The position numbers and the translations under genes are program-made. From positions 248,001 through 312,000 of the forward strand of contig NZ_CBXX010000001.1 of assembly GCF_000577615.1 (NCBI RefSeq): a stretch of 64,000 bases of DNA, read 5' to 3'. Position 1 is the first letter of the stretch. The number at the start of each line of letters is the position of its first letter. Positions 9,611-18,001 of the stretch are shown here, piece by piece. The notes under the pieces are model-generated. The model was not told the DNA's origin. It did not search any database and was given only the letters and a program-made list of their open reading frames with translations. This stretch comes from Herbaspirillum sp. RV1423 (GTDB lineage Bacteria > Pseudomonadota > Gammaproteobacteria > Burkholderiales > Burkholderiaceae_D).

Positions 9611-10183
9611 TCAACGCTTCGGCATGCCGCCATGACCGGCATGTCCCGCCATGGCATCCTTGCCGTGGTCGGAGAGTTGCGCGTCAAACCACTGGTGCAA
9701 CGCGGCGACGAGAATGGCGTCTGCCGACCTGTAGGTCAACTGCCCGCCGCCCTTTATGTCTTTGTAGTCGATGGCGATCTGGCCGGGCTTCGCGGCGTTG
9801 AGGTCGGCGAGTCCGGGCATGTCCTGGCCGTGAATGGTCGAAGGGCCGGAGAAGTCGCCCTTCAAGAACTGTTCGCGGATATCCCGAAGATGCCCGCGAA
9901 CCAAATTGACCTGCGCGGTGTCGGCAGGCTTCTTGACCACGACTTGCTGCACGCCGCCCTCAGCAGTCTTGGCGAAGATGTGCGTGGTGGCGGCAAGGTT
10001 AAAAGGCATCACGTCCTTGCCGCGCTCGGCGACCGCTGCCTGGCGCTGCGTCTCCTCCATCATTTTCATATGGGCGGCCTGGTCCATGTGGGAATGATCC
10101 ATGGTCGATGGGTCCATCGTCTGGGCCTGGGTGCCTGACGCAAAAACAGCGATTGCGCACGAGGTGATGAGGAGTTTTAACAC
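9611..10183 (-). CDS. Met/His-rich secreted protein of unknown function
   Basis: 190 residues starting at a GTG (10183) with GGAG about 10 bp before it. A signal peptide (MLKLLITSCAIAVFASGTQA) points to the periplasm. The mature N-terminus is packed with Met and His (MDPSTMDHSHMDQAAHMKMM) and the C-terminus ends HAGHGGMPKR, suggesting copper or other soft-metal binding. The middle (HIFAKTAEGGVQQVVVKK, then QVNLVRGHLRDIREQFLKGDFS) matches no family I can name with certainty; relatives in databases are sometimes labelled aspartate carbamoyltransferase, but no ATCase motif is visible. It sits next to the broken arsA and behind a Crp/Fnr-type promoter. Confidence 0.8.
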   Translation of the reverse strand: MLKLLITSCAIAVFASGTQAQTMDPSTMDHSHMDQAAHMKMMEETQRQAAVAERGKDVMPFNLAATTHIFAKTAEGGVQQVVVKKPADTAQVNLVRGHLRDIREQFLKGDFSGPSTIHGQDMPGLADLNAAKPGQIAIDYKDIKGGGQLTYRSADAILVAALHQWFDAQLSDHGKDAMAGHAGHGGMPKR

Positions 10184-10215
10184 GGTCTTGTCTCCGGTAT
10201 GGACGTTGGATTGAT

Positions 10216-10258
10216 CCTATAGCGTTATGGCCATCGATGGATATGATCCAAATCATAT
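10216..10258 (-). promoter_or_regulatory. Crp/Fnr-type class II promoter of the Met/His-rich gene
   Basis: ATATGAT-CCAA-ATCATAT (10241-10258) is a perfect 7-bp inverted repeat containing TGAT-N4-ATCA, the core of the FNR/ANR recognition sequence TTGAT-N4-ATCAA. On the minus strand a TATAGG hexamer lies at 10221-10216. A transcript starting near 10209 would place the box centre (10249.5) about 41 bp upstream, the classical activator position, and leave a ~25-nt leader to the GTG start at 10183. The geometry is seen directly; binding by an Fnr, Anr or Dnr protein is inferred. Confidence 0.5.
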
Positions 10259-10505
10259 GAAGCATACAATCGACGAATTTGACTGGCCTTCCCTGCTCAG
10301 CATTCCGCAGAGCCTGGCACATGGGCAATCGAGCTTGGCCTGACTCACGAAGCGCCATCAAACCCGAAGACGGCAGGACGGCATCGATGGATAGTACGGC
10401 CTATTTTGGACAAACCCTCGCCCAACTGAACATGCTTGCGGCATAATTGCTGCACCGCCTTGCGGATGCAGTCCTATCTGCATTCGGGAATTCCCCGGTA
10501 AATTG

Positions 10506-10561
10506 GGGGACTAAAAACTCACCTTCACCAGAACCCGGTCGCCATTCTCCCTTTAGTCCCC
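10506..10561. repeat. 10-bp inverted repeat in the mutS upstream gap
   Basis: GGGGACTAAA (10506-10515) and TTTAGTCCCC (10552-10561) are perfect reverse complements separated by 36 bp. No T-run follows and no transposase remnant is seen between the arms, so neither a terminator nor an IS end is well supported. Confidence 0.35.
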
Positions 10562-10785
10562 ATATTTTCCACGGCGCTTTTTTTGCTCCAACCAAGGGCT
10601 AAATGGCTCATTTTGGCATCGAAAGACTATGTAACAACTCTACAAATCCTTGTTTTATAAGGATATTTATTCTCATTACATCTCGATAAGCCGCTCACAG
10701 ATTATTTTCGACACGAGAATTTATACTGTCCGCATGACTTTTATTAAAAAATCATAATTTATTGATTTTAAATGGATTTTTTACA

Positions 10786-13473
10786 TTGAACTCAACAAAA
10801 AAAGAACCGATCTCTCACACTCCAATGATGCAGCAATATCTGCGCATCAAGGCGGAATACCCTACCACGCTCGTGTTCTACCGCATGGGCGACTTCTACG
10901 AACTGTTCTACGACGACGCCGAAAAGGCCTCGCGCCTGATGGGCATCACGCTGACGCAGCGCGGCGCATCCAATGGCGTACCGATCAAAATGGCGGGGAT
11001 TCCCTTCCATTCCGTCGACCAGTATCTGGTCAAGCTGATCAAGCTCGGCGAATCGGTCGCGATCTGCGAACAGATCGGCGATCCGGCCACCAGCAAGGGG
11101 CCGGTCGAGCGCAAGGTGGTGCGTGTGATCACGCCGGGCACGCTGACCGATTCCGACCTGCTGCCGGAGAAATCCGAACGTCCTCTGCTGGCTGTCAATG
11201 TGGCGTCCGCCAAGCAACGCAAGACCGTCACCGTCGGCCTGGCCTGGCTGTCGATGGCCAGCGGCGCCTTGAAACTGATGGAATTCAGCGCCGAACCGGC
11301 CTTGCTGGAAGCGCGCCTGAAGCAGGAACTGGAGCGCATTTCACCGGCCGAAACGCTGATCGGCGACGCTGAAGAAGCGGCATACTCCCACATCCTCACC
11401 GGCAAGGCGACCACGGTGCCGGACTGGCATTTTGATTTGCCGAGCGGCGAAAAGGCGTTGCTGGACCAGCTTGGCGTCGCCACGCTGAACGGTTTCGGCG
11501 CGGAAGGCATGAGCGCCGCCATCGGTGCCGGCGGCGCGCTGCTGCGCTATGCGCAATCCACCCAGGGCAAGGGTCTGCAACATGTGCGCGCGCTGACGGT
11601 GGAGTCCGAAAACGAATTCATCGGCCTTGACGCCTCGACGCGCCGCAACCTGGAATTGACCGAAACCATCCGCGCCCAGGATGCATCGGCGATGGCGCCA
11701 ACGCTGTTCTCGCTGCTCGACCATTGCCGCACTGCGATGGGGTCGCGCCTCTTGCGCCACTGGCTGCATCATGCGCGCCGCGACCAGCGCATCGCCAGGG
11801 CGCGCCATGCCGCCATCAATGCATTGATGCGCACCGATGCCTGCTCGGGTCTGTCGACAACCCTGGCAGCCGTTCCCGATATCGAACGCATTACCACGCG
11901 CATCGCCCTGCTGTCGGCGCGTCCGCGCGACCTGGCCGGTCTGCGCGCGGGTTTGCAGCAACTCGGTTCGCTGCGCAATTACGTGGCGATGTGCAGCCGC
12001 GACGCCGATGCGCCGTTGCTGCTGGACCTGCACGACGCGCTGGCGACGCCGACCGAATGCCTCGACCTGCTGGAACGCGCCATCATGCTGGAACCGGCCG
12101 CGATGGTGCGCGACGGCGGCGTGATCGCGCGCGGTTTCGATGCCGACCTGGATGAGCTGCGCGGCCTGTCGGAAAATGCCGGCCAGTTCCTGATCGACCT
12201 CGAAACCCGGGAACGCGCGCGCACCGGCATCGCCAACCTGCGCGTGGAATACAACAAGGTGCATGGTTTCTACATCGAAGTCACGCACGGACAGACCGAC
12301 AAGGTGCCGGACGACTATCGCCGCCGCCAGACCCTCAAGAACGCCGAGCGTTACATCACGCCCGAACTGAAAGCGTTTGAGGACAAGGCGCTATCGGCGC
12401 AGGAACGCGCACTGTCGCGCGAGAAATTCCTCTACGACCAGTTGCTGCAGGATCTGGCGCCGCATATCGTCACGCTGCAGGCAATCGCCCATGCGCTGGC
12501 CCAGCTCGACACGCTGGTGGCGCTGGCCGACCATGCCGCGCGCAACAACTGGTGCGCACCGCAACTGGTGACCGAGCCGACCATCCTGATCGAGCAAGGC
12601 CGCCATCCGGTGGTGGAAAACCAGATCGAGCGTTTCATCGCCAACGACTGCGCCTTCAGCGCCGAGCGCAAGCTGCTGCTGATCACCGGCCCCAACATGG
12701 GCGGTAAATCGACCTTCATGCGCCAGGTGGCGCTGATCACGCTGCTGGCCTATGTCGGCAGCTTCGTGCCGGCGACCAGTGCGACGATCGGTCCGATCGA
12801 CCGCATCTTCACGCGCATCGGCGCGGCCGACGACCTGGCGGGCGGCCGTTCGACCTTCATGGTGGAAATGACGGAATCGGCCGCCATCCTCAACAACGCC
12901 ACCGAGAATTCGCTGGTGCTGATGGATGAAGTCGGCCGCGGCACCTCCACTTTCGACGGCCTGGCGCTGGCGTGGGCGATCGCCAAGCACCTGATCGACG
13001 CGACGCGCAGCTTCACTTTGTTCGCGACCCACTATTTCGAACTGACGCAATTGCCGGAAGTGCATCCGACCGCTTCCAACGTCCACTTGTCCGCCGTCGA
13101 ACACAAGGACAGCATCGTGTTCCTGCATGCAGTGCAAGCCGGTCCGGCCTCGCAAAGCTACGGCTTGCAGGTGGCGCAACTGGCGGGCGTGCCGGCGCCG
13201 GTCATCCGCGCGGCGCGCAAACACCTGACGGCGCTCGAAACGCAATCGGTGCAAACGACGCCGCAATTCGACCTGTTCAGCGCACCGCTCCGGGACGACC
13301 CGGAAGATGCTCATCCCACGTCGTCGGAGCCGGCCGATCCGACGGCACAAGCAGTCGTTGAGGCACTCGCCGACATCAATCCCGACGCCATGACGCCGCG
13401 CCAGGCGCTCGATGCCTTATACCGCCTCAAACAACTGGGTGATGGCGGCAACGGCGGAGGCAACCGCGCATGA
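10786..13473 (+). CDS. mutS: DNA mismatch repair protein MutS
   Basis: Mismatch-recognition ATPase, about 895 residues. Order of features: mismatch-binding domain with [15 protein letters not shown] (the Phe-x-Glu wedge region), connector, core and clamp domains, then the ABC-type ATPase with Walker [10 protein letters not shown], Walker [22 protein letters not shown] and ATHYFELT. The Pro/Asp-rich linker and C-terminal helix ([19 protein letters not shown]) match the beta-clamp/tetramer region. I chose the TTG at 10786: it gives ten residues before HTPMMQQY, against nine in E. coli, and GGA lies nine bases before it. A TTG at 10762 and ATGs at 10825/10828 are alternatives. It overlaps the next gene by ATGA. 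Confidence 0.97.
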   Translation: MNSTKKEPISHTPMMQQYLRIKAEYPTTLVFYRMGDFYELFYDDAEKASRLMGITLTQRGASNGVPIKMAGIPFHSVDQYLVKLIKLGESVAICEQIGDPATSKGPVERKVVRVITPGTLTDSDLLPEKSERPLLAVNVASAKQRKTVTVGLAWLSMASGALKLMEFSAEPALLEARLKQELERISPAETLIGDAEEAAYSHILTGKATTVPDWHFDLPSGEKALLDQLGVATLNGFGAEGMSAAIGAGGALLRYAQSTQGKGLQHVRALTVESENEFIGLDASTRRNLELTETIRAQDASAMAPTLFSLLDHCRTAMGSRLLRHWLHHARRDQRIARARHAAINALMRTDACSGLSTTLAAVPDIERITTRIALLSARPRDLAGLRAGLQQLGSLRNYVAMCSRDADAPLLLDLHDALATPTECLDLLERAIMLEPAAMVRDGGVIARGFDADLDELRGLSENAGQFLIDLETRERARTGIANLRVEYNKVHGFYIEVTHGQTDKVPDDYRRRQTLKNAERYITPELKAFEDKALSAQERALSREKFLYDQLLQDLAPHIVTLQAIAHALAQLDTLVALADHAARNNWCAPQLVTEPTILIEQGRHPVVENQIERFIANDCAFSAERKLLLITGPNMGGKSTFMRQVALITLLAYVGSFVPATSATIGPIDRIFTRIGAADDLAGGRSTFMVEMTESAAILNNATENSLVLMDEVGRGTSTFDGLALAWAIAKHLIDATRSFTLFATHYFELTQLPEVHPTASNVHLSAVEHKDSIVFLHAVQAGPASQSYGLQVAQLAGVPAPVIRAARKHLTALETQSVQTTPQFDLFSAPLRDDPEDAHPTSSEPADPTAQAVVEALADINPDAMTPRQALDALYRLKQLGDGGNGGGNRA

Positions 13474-14420
13474 AACGCAAGTTGTTCTGCGTCGTCGCCC
13501 TGCTGAGCGCCGCCTTGTGCGCGGCGTCGGCGACGCGGGCGCAAGACAGCTTCCAGTTCGGCGTGATCGGCCATTCTTTCGCCGGCAGTCCGGACGACAG
13601 CGTGCTGCGCAAGGCGCTCGACGAAAGCGACGCCGACAACCTCGCCTTTGTCGTCGTCAACGGCATCAAGTCGGCCAGCGAGCCCTGCAGCGACGCGCTC
13701 TACAGTGCGCGCCGCGACCTGCTCAAGGAAGCCGAAAACGGCGTCATCGTCTCGCTTGCCGCGAGCGACTGGGTCGGCTGCCGCAACAGGAACGGCTCGA
13801 TCGCCATCGAGCGCCTGAACCGCATGCGCGACCTGTTCTTCCCGGATGAATTTTCTTTCGGCGCCAGCAAGGTGCCCTTGTTCCGCCAGTCGGTCACGCC
13901 GAAATTCCGCAGCTACACCGAAAATGCACGCTGGGAATTCGGCGGCGTGCTGTTCGCCACCGTCAATATCCCCGCCGCCAACAACCATTTCGTGCAGGAC
14001 GGCGGCCGCAACAGCGAGTTTGAAGACCGCCTGATCGCCAACAAGGACTGGTTGCAGCGCTTGTTCACGTTCGCTGCGCAAAAGAAGCTGGAAGGCATCG
14101 TGCTGTTCGCCGACGGCAATCCGCTGGCACAGCCGAGCCAGCGCCCTTTCCTGCTGCGCGGCCAGCGCGACGGCTTTGCCGAGATGCGCCAGCGCATCGT
14201 CACGCTGGCCAACGGATTCCGCGGCAAGGTCTTGCTGGTGCATGGCGAGAATCTGAAGAGCGAATCCAACACCGGCATCGTCTGGCGCCGCAATCTGGGC
14301 AGCATCGGCGTGGCGTCGGGGTGGTCGAAGTTCTCGGTCGACAGCGGCAATGCGGCGTTGTTTACGCTGGTGCATTCTACCGGAAAAACTGCAATGCAAG
14401 CGCCGCCGACAGCGCAGTAG
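13470..14420 (+). CDS. secreted phosphoesterase-like protein lacking metal ligands
   Basis: 316 residues; the ATG overlaps the mutS stop (ATGA), so it is translationally coupled. The N-terminal [20 protein letters not shown] segment is a signal peptide. The layout FGVIGHSF, then [20 protein letters not shown], then [10 protein letters not shown] resembles calcineurin-like metallophosphoesterases of the type FGVIGDTP, HxGDIKSGSEPCSD, TPGDNDWTDC, but each metal-binding Asp, His or Asn appears replaced (D to H, GD to NG, GDND to ASDW). A role as an inactive or binding-only relative is likely; its function is unknown. It is followed by a palindromic element between convergent genes. Confidence 0.75.
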   Translation: MKRKLFCVVALLSAALCAASATRAQDSFQFGVIGHSFAGSPDDSVLRKALDESDADNLAFVVVNGIKSASEPCSDALYSARRDLLKEAENGVIVSLAASDWVGCRNRNGSIAIERLNRMRDLFFPDEFSFGASKVPLFRQSVTPKFRSYTENARWEFGGVLFATVNIPAANNHFVQDGGRNSEFEDRLIANKDWLQRLFTFAAQKKLEGIVLFADGNPLAQPSQRPFLLRGQRDGFAEMRQRIVTLANGFRGKVLLVHGENLKSESNTGIVWRRNLGSIGVASGWSKFSVDSGNAALFTLVHSTGKTAMQAPPTAQ

Positions 14421-14445
14421 CTGCGTTCCGACAGACGTAAAAAAT

Positions 14446-14643
14446 GCAGCCTCGGCTGTAATGCCGTTCAGTTAAGTCTGTAAAATTTCTTGCCGCATTG
14501 TCAGTCCATCACAACTGTCGTCCTGACGAAAATCAGGACCCAGTGTCGTATCGGACGTCTTCACGACGCTGGGTCCCTGCGTTCGCTGGGACGACACGGC
14601 TGGGAAAATAGGCTTAACTGAACGGCATTACAGCCGAGGCTGC
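14446..14643. repeat. 198-bp palindromic element with perfect 31-bp inverted ends (copy 1)
   Basis: The ends 14446-14476 and 14613-14643 are perfect reverse complements. Inside are nested hairpins, including GGACCCAGTGTCGT (14536-14549) against ACGACGCTGGGTCC (14563-14576). The inner 174 bp (14458-14631) recur at 62814-62983. The element is non-coding and lies between the convergent phosphoesterase-like gene and slyD. It looks like a MITE/REP-type dispersed repeat and can also end transcription from both sides. Confidence 0.85.
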
Positions 14644-14664
14644 GTTTATGTCGTTCCAACCAGC

Positions 14665-15213
14665 TTAATGAATCGGATGGCTGCGGAAGTGATCGCCCTC
14701 GTCGCCTTCATCATGGCCGTGATCGTGACCGTGATGATGATGGCCGTGCGGGCCGTGCACATGCTGGTGCTGCACTTCTTCTTCGGTGGCGGCGCGCACT
14801 TCCGTGACATTCAGTTCAAAACGCAGCGCGATGCCGGCCAGCGGATGGTTGCCGTCGAGGACGACCTTGTCGTCGGCGATTTCGGTCACGGTGAAAATCA
14901 CGGAAGCTTCGTTTTCGTCGTCCGGCGAACCTTCGAATTGCATACCGACTTCGATCGGCGACGGCAAACGGTTTTTCGGTTCGATCTTGACCAGTTCGGC
15001 GTCGTATTCGCCGAAGGCGTCGACGGGTTCGACCTGGATAGTCACGTTATAACCGGTTTCCTTGCCGTCCAGTGCTTCTTCGATCTTCGGCAGCGTGTTT
15101 TCATAGCCGCCGTGGAGGTAGACCATCGGATCGCGGCTTTCTTCGATCAGCACGCCCTGGGCGTCGGAGAGTTTGTAGTTGACGGAAACTACGGTGTTTT
15201 TGGCAATCTTCAT
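14665..15213 (-). CDS. slyD: FKBP-type peptidyl-prolyl isomerase SlyD
   Basis: Cytoplasmic prolyl isomerase and chaperone of 182 residues. The FKBP core begins MKIAKNTVVSVNYKLSDAQG and contains the insert-in-flap domain (PVDAFGEYDAELV, then HPLAGIALRFELNV). The C-terminal tail is His-rich (GHHHHGHDHGHDEGDEGD), as in SlyD proteins that store nickel for hydrogenase or urease maturation. AAAGGGG precedes the ATG at 15213. It is divergent from roxA. Confidence 0.93.
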   Translation of the reverse strand: MKIAKNTVVSVNYKLSDAQGVLIEESRDPMVYLHGGYENTLPKIEEALDGKETGYNVTIQVEPVDAFGEYDAELVKIEPKNRLPSPIEVGMQFEGSPDDENEASVIFTVTEIADDKVVLDGNHPLAGIALRFELNVTEVRAATEEEVQHQHVHGPHGHHHHGHDHGHDEGDEGDHFRSHPIH

Positions 15214-15431
15214 GTATGCCCCTTTCTTAACTTAAGACGTGTATGGCTGGTCATCGATTACTGCAGGTGCAGGAAGAAACCGGCCTGCGCTTGCGGTTGT
15301 TGCGGAATCCTGATGTAACGATCCCAAGAAGGCATGACATGGTGAATGCGCTGCAATCTGCACCGCGAATTATACCTGCTTGGATGTTTTGGCACGCAAA
15401 AGGCGCACCGGGCTGCGTCTATAATGTCGCC

Positions 15432-16556
15432 ATGAAAAACACCCTCGCTTTGCTCGGCGGCCTCAGCCCCACCACCTTCCTGCGCGACTACTGGCACAAG
15501 AAACCGCTGCTGATCCGCCAGGCGATTCCCGGATTTACGCCGCTGCTGTCGCGCCAGGAATTATTCGATCTGGCCGCCCGCGAAGACGTCGAATCCCGCC
15601 TGATCAGGCAAAACGGCGACGACTGGCGAATGGATCACGGTCCGCTGGCCAAACTGCCACCGCTCAGGGAAAAGGAATGGACCATGCTGGTCCAGGGCGT
15701 CAATCTGCATGACGATGCCGCCGATGCGCTGCTGCGCCAGTTCCGCTTCATTCCCGATGCGCGCCTGGATGACCTGATGATCAGCTACGCCAGCGACGGC
15801 GGCGGCGTCGGTCCTCACTTCGATTCCTACGACGTGTTCCTGCTGCAGGCGCATGGCCGGCGCCGCTGGCGCATCAGCGCGCAACAGGATTTGTCGCTGG
15901 TGGACGGCATGCCGCTGAAGATCCTGAAGAACTTCCAGTCCGAGCAGGAGTTCGTGCTGGAACCGGGCGATATGCTGTACCTGCCGCCGCATTATGCCCA
16001 CGACGGCATCGCTGTCGGCGAGTGCATGACGTATTCGGTCGGTTTTCGCGCGCCGGCTTTCCAGGAACTCGGCGAGGCCTTCCTGCAATTCATGGCCGAC
16101 TCCATCGACCTGCCCGGTCGCTACGCCGACCCGGAACTGACTCCGACCAGGCATCCGGCCGAACTGCCGGCGCCGTTGCTGGCGCGGGTGACCGAAGAAA
16201 TCAACAAGATGCGCTTCACCGACGATGACGTCACGATTTTCCTGGGCGAATACCTGTCCGAACCGAAGGCCTCGGTGTACTTCGATCCGGTCGACAAGCC
16301 GCTTACGCCGGCGCGTTTCGTGCAGGCGGCAAACAAGCGCGGAATCAAGCTCTCACGTAAAACCCAGATGCTGTATCGCGGCAAGCATGTGTTCATCAAC
16401 GGCGAATCCTTTGCCGTGGGACGCGCCGATAAAACTGTGCTGAGCATGCTGGCGGACGAGCGCAGGCTCGACAAGAGCGCGTTGCAACATGCTTCAGAGG
16501 ATGTCATGGAAGCGTTTCACAACTGGTATCAGGACGGTTGGCTGGAGCTGTTCTGA
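15432..16556 (+). CDS. roxA: ribosomal oxygenase RoxA/YcfD (uL16 arginine hydroxylase)
   Basis: JmjC/cupin-type 2-oxoglutarate and Fe(II)-dependent oxygenase of 374 residues; the E. coli member hydroxylates an arginine of ribosomal protein uL16. Iron ligands are visible as His129-x-Asp131 in VGPHFDSYDVF and His187 in LYLPPHYAHDG. The N-terminus GGLSPTTFLRDYWHKKPLL is the family hallmark. I chose the ATG at 15432; an upstream in-frame start at 15243 would add 63 residues unlike the family. The C-terminal winged-helix part ends DVMEAFHNWYQDGWLELF. Confidence 0.88.
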   Translation: MKNTLALLGGLSPTTFLRDYWHKKPLLIRQAIPGFTPLLSRQELFDLAAREDVESRLIRQNGDDWRMDHGPLAKLPPLREKEWTMLVQGVNLHDDAADALLRQFRFIPDARLDDLMISYASDGGGVGPHFDSYDVFLLQAHGRRRWRISAQQDLSLVDGMPLKILKNFQSEQEFVLEPGDMLYLPPHYAHDGIAVGECMTYSVGFRAPAFQELGEAFLQFMADSIDLPGRYADPELTPTRHPAELPAPLLARVTEEINKMRFTDDDVTIFLGEYLSEPKASVYFDPVDKPLTPARFVQAANKRGIKLSRKTQMLYRGKHVFINGESFAVGRADKTVLSMLADERRLDKSALQHASEDVMEAFHNWYQDGWLELF

Positions 16557-16713
16557 CAGGCCAAAAATGCAGAAATTTTCGGCTTTAAAAATTTTACCGA
16601 CGGCCGGAAACCTGCATGAATAAAGGGCTTACGCCAAGCTGACAGGATTTCCGACAATCTTACAAATTCTTACAGAAAAGAATAATTCGCATGTGATTTT
16701 CCAAAAAAGTGGC

Positions 16714-16719
16714 TATAAT
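16714..16719 (+). promoter_or_regulatory. TATAAT -10 element upstream of the Ala/Pro-rich lipoprotein gene
   Basis: A perfect TATAAT hexamer in AT-rich DNA, 120 bp before the lipoprotein start. No good -35 hexamer lies 16-18 bp upstream (ATGTGA/TGTGAT at best). A transcript from here would have a leader of about 110 nt. Confidence 0.4.
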
Positions 16720-16838
16720 ATCGGGCTGGAAAGCTTTCGTTGTGGAGCTACCAAGCAAAACGGCGAAAACATCCTATAGAGCGATAATTACCGGTAATTA
16801 TTCATCGCAAAATTTTGATTATCATTGAAGGAATATTC

Positions 16839-17090
16839 ATGAAAAAGACTCTGTTGATCGCATCTTTGTTGGCTGTTGCTCTGGCTGCTTGCGGTAAAAA
16901 AGAAGAAGCTCCAGCACCTGCACCAGCTCCAGCGGCTGAAGCTCCAGCAGCAGCACCAGCAGCTCCGGCTGATGCCAAGCCAGCTGACGCAGCTCCTGCA
17001 GCACCAGCAGCCGACGCTAAGCCAGCCGATGCTGCTCCTGCAGCACCAGCAGCCGATGCTAAGCCTGCTGACGCAGCTCCAGCAAAATAA
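16839..17090 (+). CDS. small Ala/Pro-repeat lipoprotein
   Basis: 83 residues with GAAGGAA before the ATG. The signal peptide MKKTLLIASLLAVALAAC ends in a lipobox (LAAC), so the mature protein is anchored by Cys18, followed by GKKEEAP. The rest is almost only Ala, Pro, Asp and Lys in repeats of AAPAAPAADAKPAD, an extended, low-complexity chain. The absence of Asp at position +2 (Gly) predicts outer-membrane sorting. A strong terminator follows, so it is a single-gene unit. No function is known; a structural or spacer role is a guess. Confidence 0.85.
   Translation: MKKTLLIASLLAVALAACGKKEEAPAPAPAPAAEAPAAAPAAPADAKPADAAPAAPAADAKPADAAPAAPAADAKPADAAPAK
16971..17086 (+). repeat. 42-bp tandem repeat, about 2.7 copies, inside the lipoprotein gene
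   Basis: Units begin at 16971, 17013 and 17055, each encoding DAKPADAAPAAPAA with a few silent differences. The unit length is a multiple of three, so copy-number change would preserve the frame. Confidence 0.8.
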
Positions 17091-17106
17091 TCAACTGATT
17101 ATTGGA

Positions 17107-17134
17107 AAGGCCGACCTGATGGGTCGGCTTTTTT
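17107..17134 (+). terminator. rho-independent terminator after the lipoprotein gene
   Basis: GCCGACC (17110-17116) pairs with GGTCGGC (17122-17128), directly followed by six T. It begins 17 bp after the lipoprotein stop codon. Confidence 0.9.
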
Positions 17135-17184
17135 ATGCCTGCGCGGTTCATGCAGGATTTTCGCCGCATTTCTCGCCAGGCTGC

Positions 17185-17964
17185 TCAGCCGATAGCGATC
17201 CAGTCGAACCCTTCTTCCTGGCAAGCGATCATGACGTCGCCCGCGTGCGCATCCAACGCCCCGCACAATGCTGCTCGCGCAAGTTCCGGCGTATTGTTCT
17301 TGAGGCTCAGGTGGGCGCCGACCACGGTCTTCAATTTTTGTTTTTCAATCGCCGCCAAGATCTCGGCGCTGGTGTCGTTCGCCAGATGGCCGTAAGCGCC
17401 GCCGATGCGCCGCTTGAGCGACGGCGGATATACCGACTCTTCCAGCATCCGGCGATCATGGTTGCACTCCAGCACCAGCGCGTCGCAGCCGCTCAGCGCC
17501 TGCACCAGATGCGAAGTCGATTGCCCGGCATCGGTCAATACACCGAGCTTGCGCACGCCGTCATTGGCGACGTACTGTACCGGTTCGCGAGCGTCGTGCG
17601 GTACGGTGTACGGCATGAAAGACAGATCGCCGATGACGAGTTCCTCGCTGTCGCGGCAGAAATGCAGCAGGACGTCCTTGCAGGCCTCTTCGCCGACCGC
17701 CTGGAAGGTGCCGTAGGTGAGCCATACCGGAATGCGGTGGCGCCGCGCGAACTTGAACGCGCCGCCGACATGATCCTGATGTTCATGCGTGACGACGATG
17801 CCGGAAATATCCTGAGGGAGTTTGCCGATGCGCGCCAGGCGACGCTCGGTTTCGCGGATGCCGAAACCGCAATCCAGCATGACCGTGGTGGTGGTCGTGC
17901 CGGATGCGCCGGCGATGATGAGGGCATTGCCTTCGCTGCCGCTGCCGAGACTTGCAAATTTCAA
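17185..17964 (-). CDS. metallo-beta-lactamase-fold hydrolase, YycJ/WalJ-like
   Basis: 259 residues. The di-metal motif THEHQDHVGG (His60, His62, Asp64, His65) and later LECNHD and GAYGHLAND identify a metallo-beta-lactamase-fold phosphodiesterase-type enzyme. The start MKFASLGSGSEGNALII is characteristic of the YycJ group, proposed in other bacteria to act as a nuclease or in cell-wall/DNA-repair coordination. Its own substrate cannot be read. It lies 37 bp downstream of bamC, on the same strand, and probably shares its transcript. Confidence 0.85.
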   Translation of the reverse strand: MKFASLGSGSEGNALIIAGASGTTTTTVMLDCGFGIRETERRLARIGKLPQDISGIVVTHEHQDHVGGAFKFARRHRIPVWLTYGTFQAVGEEACKDVLLHFCRDSEELVIGDLSFMPYTVPHDAREPVQYVANDGVRKLGVLTDAGQSTSHLVQALSGCDALVLECNHDRRMLEESVYPPSLKRRIGGAYGHLANDTSAEILAAIEKQKLKTVVGAHLSLKNNTPELARAALCGALDAHAGDVMIACQEEGFDWIAIG

Positions 17965-18001
17965 CAGTGGCCTCGCGAAGACATGTGCTGCGGACGGAGA
18001 A

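Larger units (their letters stand above)
10184..10785. other. 602-bp gap between the Met/His-rich gene and mutS
   Basis: No convincing gene is present. Its left end holds the promoter of the gene ending at 9611. The middle carries a 10-bp inverted repeat (10506-10515 and 10552-10561). The right 180 bp are markedly AT-rich and form the leader of mutS. A 64-codon open frame on the minus strand (10401-10595) has no ribosome site and no family features, so I do not call it. Confidence 0.7.

Noticed and set aside
10401-10595. Small open frame before mutS as a possible gene or IS remnant
   Set aside because: No ribosome site, no recognisable motif and no transposase similarity in any frame that I could see.
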